Shown: piece after piece, positions 18,101-20,095 of the stretch
Layout: the number at the start of each line of letters is the position of its first letter
Position numbering within the stretch: the stretch's first letter is position 1
Source: Plakobranchus ocellatus
Taxonomy: Eukaryota; Mollusca; Gastropoda; Plakobranchidae
Assembly (NCBI GenBank): GCA_019648995.1
Contig: BLXT01003735.1
Location: forward strand, 1,061,951-1,082,045
Length of the DNA: 20,095 nt
Direction: 5' to 3'
Notes under the pieces: model-generated
The model's input: the letters and a program-made list of their open reading frames with translations, nothing else
The model's database searches: none
Told to the model about the DNA's origin: nothing
Position numbers and translations under genes: made by a program

Positions 18101-20075
18101 AAAAACCTGTCTAGGATTTAAACATTCTCCATGACTAACCTTACAAAACATAAATACTCATTGAAACAAAAATATGCTAAAGTTTCTACAGATGCAAATA
18201 AAGCCAATCAAAATGATCAGAGGAGGCACCAGTTGGCCACCAAGAGAGGAAGATTTTTTTAAGGGTTGATTTGAGAGGGAGACTGCTATAACTGTAAACT
18301 AAATCAGGTAAAAAAACAAAAGGCAATTATGTCCACATCCTTATATATGATCCAGGGTTTTCATCTGGAACTGTGCAACAGTATGTAAAGCAAAGGATTT
18401 GAGAATTTGTACTCTTTTAACCCTATCCGAATGTGTGGGGTAATTTTGTTACCCCAGACTTGTTTTTAATTTTTTTTAAATATTAAAATGGGAATTTTTT
18501 TTCACCTTTTCAGAATTCCTCAAAAATTCAATTTGACATAAGATTACATAATAATGATTGACAGAAAATCAATATATGGGATAATTTTGTTACCCCCCAC
18601 GTACGGATAGGTATATAGCAATTTTTTCACTATACGGTATGGGGACACACAGTTACCCCACACATATGGATAAGACACTATATTGATATTTTGTTATTTA
18701 AAATGTGGGGGCACTCAGTTACCCCCAACGCACAGATACGACAATAAAACACCTCATGCAGATAGGGTTAAAAAAGTTTTTGTGTAACTTTAAAATCAAC
18801 ATACCTTGCATATCTGCAGATATTTTTTTTTTCACTTTTTCCAGTTACTTTTGTTTGCATAATACTACCTCTGTTGGGTGATTACAAAGAAATGACAGAC
18901 TACATATTGCAATGGTACATTAAAGTTTAAAAACGTTAAAAAGAAACCAGTCCAAATGAGTCAAAAGTTTTGCACTCCAAAGTCCAAAGGTGAGAGTAGA
19001 TAGAAATATGTTGATTCTATGCAAAGAGATTATAAGTATTTAAACTCAATTATAAAGCAAATGTTCTAAAGAGAGATAAATTGACTTCAAATTTCTTTTT
19101 CTCAAAAAACATTATTTGTAATAATCCATTATCACTATTCACTCAAACAATCTTTTAAATATCTGAATGTCTTTCAGATTACCTGCTGAAGCATCTAATA
19201 TTCCCACTGCTCCATCAAGCACCCGTAGTGACCTTTCAACTTCCACTGTAAAGTCTACATGCCCTGAAAAAAAACAAACCTACAACTTACAAGAAATGCA
19301 ACTTAATATTGAAAAATTATGTTCAACTTAACTACTTACATGTGTAAATATTGGAAGTAAAGGTTTACAAAATAGTTTTTTTTCTCAAAAGTTTGACTAT
19401 TGTTTTTTTTTTCAAATTAACTTACCCATAAGCAAAATTACAGAATTATAAGTCCCAAATTAGGTATGTTGTTAATATTTGAGCTTATGACGTATACTTT
19501 TACAGAGAAAGAAACCTTAGGTCTCTGTCCCAACTTTGTCAAAGGAAATGTGAATTTGAAATTTTGAACTTGTATTGTATAACCTTTTTGAGTCATTATA
19601 TTTAAAAGGCTCAAGTGCAAAAGTATCAAAATAACTTTTCATTAATTTGCTCTAATTGCCTCAGAAATATATCAGGTGGCAATCATTCATTTTAAAATTT
19701 GCTTGCACTAAAGAATTACTCATTAAGAAGACATAAATTTGTTAAACAAACGGGACATTGTAAAACAAACAAAATCTGACATGAAGAAACAAATTCAGAA
19801 ATTCCTTACATGAAATGTTCAAATTAAACTCACAACTATTTTGAAAGGTAAACCCAGTGATAAATATTTTTTTTCTGTTGGTGAAGCTGTTTTATATAAT
19901 TATATCCTCTGCATAATTTTTTTTTTTTATAAACAAAGAGACATACCTGGTGTATCTATGAGGTTCACTCTGTGGCCTTTCCAATTGAATGTGATGGATG
20001 CTGATGTAATTGTAATGCCACGATTACGTTCTTGCTCCATATAATCCATTACAGTGTCACCATGATCAACATCAC
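7088..20075 (-). CDS. GFM2: Mitochondrial elongation factor G2 (RRF2mt), internal part, eight exons
   Basis: This is a translational GTPase that acts with the recycling factor MRRF to split mitochondrial ribosomes after termination (family knowledge). Joined exons: 20075-19947, 19263-19183, 17603-16789, 15152-15014, 14022-13856, 13257-13101, 11674-11480, 7254-7088. All introns are GT-AG and all phases agree. Visible motifs in order: switch I RGITI, G3 DTPGHVDF (split over exons 1/2), G4 [10 protein letters not shown]5-like GSSLRNRG, domain [10 protein letters not shown], domain [14 protein letters not shown] and [10 protein letters not shown], domain [26 protein letters not shown] and NKMD match GFM2 rather than GFM1. 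The P-loop exon lies past 20075. Domain V and the stop codon were not found, so the model is open at both ends. No stop or frameshift interrupts it, so it looks functional. Confidence 0.95.
7255..8539. other. GFM2 intron, nothing recognised
   Basis: AT-rich. Short frames at 7429-7629 and 8198-8434 show no homology or codon structure I can support. Confidence 0.5.
8540..8901 (+). other. Purine-rich block with coding-like frames, unidentified
   Basis: Two successive plus-strand frames read sensibly: [38 protein letters not shown], then (shifted) [34 protein letters not shown] and [17 protein letters not shown], stopping at TAA 8899-8901. It has Cys pairs and charged helices but no family I recognise. 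It lies in a GFM2 intron on the opposite strand. The possible frameshift near 8705 would make it a relic, perhaps of a transposon. It may equally be noncoding purine-rich DNA. Confidence 0.3.
8957..9094. repeat. Fold-back inverted repeat, left arm
   Basis: 138 bp arm whose reverse complement is at 9147-9284 with no gap and only four substitutions seen by eye (about 97% identity). The arms are separated by 52 bp. It lies inside the GFM2 intron 7255-11479. Confidence 0.92.
9111..9142 (+). repeat. GA microsatellite in the fold-back loop
   Basis: A GAGAGGAGAGAG tract, preceded by a short TA run (9101-9110), fills most of the spacer between the two palindrome arms. Confidence 0.9.
9147..9284. repeat. 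Fold-back inverted repeat, right arm
   Basis: Reverse complement of 8957-9094. Homology ends at AAACAACA on the outside and TGAACTCATT on the inside. No target-site duplication is evident around the pair. A palindromic MITE, a local inverted duplication or an assembly fold-back are all possible. Confidence 0.92.
9285..10034. other. GFM2 intron between fold-back repeat and MITE
   Basis: Mostly AT-rich, with a C-rich stretch at about 9525-9605 (several CCCCCC runs). No gene recognised. Confidence 0.5.
10035..10852 (+). mobile_element. pogo/Tigger-like MITE, copy 2, complete, TA flanks
   Basis: 818 bp bounded by TA on both sides (10033-10034 and 10853-10854). The left end reads CAGTGGAACACGTTTAAACC and the right end, reversed, CAGTAGATCTCACCCAAACC. 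These are imperfect terminal inverted repeats of the CAGT type usual for pogo/Tigger members of the Tc1-mariner superfamily, which duplicate TA. No transposase domain is visible, so it is non-autonomous. It lies in the GFM2 intron 7255-11479. Confidence 0.75.
10853..11479. other. GFM2 intron following exon 11480-11674
   Basis: Starts on the minus strand at donor GTAAGT (11479-11474). No repeat or gene recognised apart from an AAAAG run near 10960-10980. Confidence 0.55.
11480..11674 (-). CDS. GFM2: GFM2 exon: domain IV, first half
   Basis: 195 nt. It begins AA to complete Glu, then [20 protein letters not shown] and ends [14 protein letters not shown] before donor GTAAGT. It aligns with the human stretch around TLDRTLGDKRHLVTVEVEA and AIENGIHSACLQG. 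Loop residues are divergent but length and phase agree. Confidence 0.92.
12066..12125. repeat. TCA/ATC microsatellite, partly degenerate
   Basis: A perfect core at 12102-12120 (TCATCATCATCATCATCAT) is surrounded by interrupted CATAATAATCATG-type repeats. Intronic. Confidence 0.85.
12518..12612. repeat. Tandem duplication, 48 + 47 bp
   Basis: AGTGCTGCTTCATACATTCC starts at both 12518 and 12566. The two units end GTAGATGTGTTTTG and differ only by one C in a CCC/CC run. It lies in the GFM2 intron 11675-13100. Confidence 0.93.
13101..13257 (-). CDS. GFM2: GFM2 exon: end of domain III, start of domain IV
   Basis: 157 nt. Acceptor TTCAACAG, donor CAG|GTAAGA. It encodes [35 protein letters not shown] and [27 protein letters not shown] is the conserved domain III strand-helix element, and GPLQIAYRE starts domain IV, the arm that reaches the decoding site in EF-G proteins. 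Confidence 0.95.
13398..13417. repeat. CA microsatellite, ten units
   Basis: Uninterrupted CA dinucleotides in the GFM2 intron between the two domain III exons, about 140 bp upstream of the 13257 acceptor. Confidence 0.9.
13856..14022 (-). CDS. GFM2: GFM2 exon: start of domain III
   Basis: 167 nt. Acceptor TTTTCAG, first bases AT completing an Asp codon. It encodes [18 protein letters not shown], then [14 protein letters not shown] and [12 protein letters not shown], typical of EF-G domain III. I end it at AGG before the donor GTTGGT, because that restores [12 protein letters not shown] with the next exon. The reading frame on the opposite strand here (13807-14364) is a shadow. Confidence 0.92.
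14023..15013. other. GFM2 intron, nothing recognised
   Basis: 991 bp between donor GTAGGC and acceptor TTTTCAG. AT-rich. The C run at 14040-14047 is opposite the upstream side of the acceptor. Confidence 0.6.
15014..15152 (-). CDS. GFM2: GFM2 exon: linker between domains II and III
   Basis: 139 nt. It starts [19 protein letters not shown] directly after GLKE of the previous exon, phase 0. Human GFM2 has GLKHTATGDTIVSS at the same place. The rest ([18 protein letters not shown]) is the poorly conserved charged linker known in this family. It ends GAT-G before donor GTAGGC. It has no long uninterrupted frame around it and is recognisable only by phase and homology. Confidence 0.9.
15153..16788. 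other. GFM2 intron, nothing but a short tandem repeat
   Basis: 1636 bp from donor GTAGTG to acceptor TTTCTCAG, AT-rich. The 18 bp repeat at 15791 is the only structure I see. Confidence 0.6.
15791..15834. repeat. 18 bp short tandem repeat, about 2.4 units
   Basis: TTTCGCAGAGAAAAAAAA is followed by TTTTGCAGAGAAAAAAAA and a partial TTTTGCAG. On the gene strand it is a pyrimidine-rich run without a usable AG. Intronic. Confidence 0.85.
16789..17603 (-). CDS. GFM2: GFM2 exon: rest of G domain, G' insert and domain II
   Basis: This is the largest exon, 815 nt and 271 full codons, with acceptor TTCCAAG and donor GAG|GTAGTG. It begins [19 protein letters not shown], then the G4 guanine-specificity motif NKMDKPGAS. 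Next comes the G' insert ([23 protein letters not shown]), the G5 region [20 protein letters not shown] and the domain II barrel with [17 protein letters not shown] and [10 protein letters not shown]. The in-phase valines beyond GAG are intron readthrough. An upstream in-frame MYFF is acceptor-side intron. Confidence 0.95.
17604..18416. other. GFM2 intron, left of the piggyBac-like MITE
   Basis: AT-rich with no coding homology. The acceptor side carries TTCTTCCAAG next to 17603. Confidence 0.55.
18421..18767. mobile_element. piggyBac-like MITE with internal palindromic repeats
   Basis: 347 bp flanked on both sides by TTAA (18417-18420 and 18768-18771), the target duplication of piggyBac elements. 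The ends are CCCTATCCGAATG and, reversed, CCCTATCTGCATG, 11 of 13 identical. There is no coding capacity. The interior contains four imperfect palindromes of the type GGGGTAA...TTACCCC, most followed by a CACNNNCGGATA-like tail that repeats the terminal sequence. It sits in the GFM2 intron 17604-19182. Confidence 0.82.
18437..18726. repeat. Four palindromic units GGGG...TTACCCC inside the piggyBac-like MITE
   Basis: Units lie at about 18437-18455 (stem GGGGTAA/TTACCCC), 18578-18595, 18641-18659 and 18705-18726. The outer units keep the GTGGGG/CCCCAC stems. Direct tails GTACGGATAGG, ATATGGATAAG and GCACAGATACG follow units 2 to 4. Unit 1 carries the tail in inverted form at the left end of the element. 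Confidence 0.8.
18772..19182. other. GFM2 intron, right of the piggyBac-like MITE
   Basis: AT-rich. It contains only the GTAATC donor at its right edge. Confidence 0.55.
19183..19263 (-). CDS. GFM2: GFM2 exon: switch II
   Basis: 81 nt. It opens with GG to complete the Gly of DTPG and continues [19 protein letters not shown] then GILDASAG. It ends GCA-G before the GTAATC donor. It holds the switch II helix, including the conserved His of the G3 motif (PGH) used in GTP hydrolysis in this superfamily. The acceptor is preceded by a T-rich tract. Confidence 0.93.
19264..19946. other. GFM2 intron within the G3 motif
   Basis: 683 bp splitting the Gly codon of DTPG|HVD. Polypyrimidine acceptor TTTTTTTTCAG and donor GTATGT. 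No other content recognised. Confidence 0.6.
19947..20075 (-). CDS. GFM2: GFM2 exon: switch I and start of G3
   Basis: 129 nt. It starts after an AG acceptor (revcomp of 20076-20077) with the last two bases of a Gly codon and ends CCA-G before GTATGT. It encodes [27 protein letters not shown] and VNLIDTPG. This is the switch I loop and the DTPG Walker B region of the GTPase. The GxxxxGKT P-loop must be in an upstream exon outside the window. Confidence 0.93.
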
Positions 20076-20095
20076 CTGTTTGATGAAAGCAGGGA

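Overview
This is a piece of an animal nuclear genome. It is AT-rich, with spliced genes, GT-AG introns, microsatellites and decayed transposons. The only host gene I can support is on the minus strand: the central part of GFM2, the mitochondrial elongation factor G paralogue EF-G2mt/RRF2mt, which works in mitochondrial ribosome recycling. The protein is clearly animal but well diverged from the human one. The intron sizes, frequent AGGCCT strings and transposon types would suit a marine invertebrate, perhaps a mollusc. That placement is a weak inference.

Host gene: eight exons read from right to left (20075 down to 7088). All have matching splice phases and together encode about 616 residues. 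They run from just after the P-loop (switch I RGITI motif) through DTPG, NKMD, domain II, domain III and most of domain IV. The P-loop exon lies beyond the right edge. I could not find domain V or the C-terminus, so they should lie beyond the left edge. Bases 1-7087 would then be one long intron.

Introns: these carry the rest of the content. The intron at 17604-19182 holds a complete 347 bp piggyBac-type MITE (TTAA flanks) built from repeated palindromes. The intron at 11675-13100 has a 48 bp tandem duplication and a TCA microsatellite. The intron at 7255-11479 has a near-perfect 138 bp-arm fold-back repeat and a complete pogo/Tigger-like MITE (TA flanks). The intron at 1-7087 holds three elements. 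The first is a non-LTR reverse-transcriptase fragment. The second is a broken hAT-like transposase gene that still has its own introns and a probable 5' terminus. The third is another copy of the pogo-like MITE, in opposite orientation and nested inside the hAT copy.

The hAT and reverse-transcriptase remnants are on the same strand as GFM2 and both are disabled by stops and frameshifts. I see no tRNA, rRNA, CRISPR or bacterial-type operon. I found no new defence or enzymatic system. The most unusual things are the intron-bearing hAT relic, the fold-back repeat and the internally palindromic piggyBac MITE.
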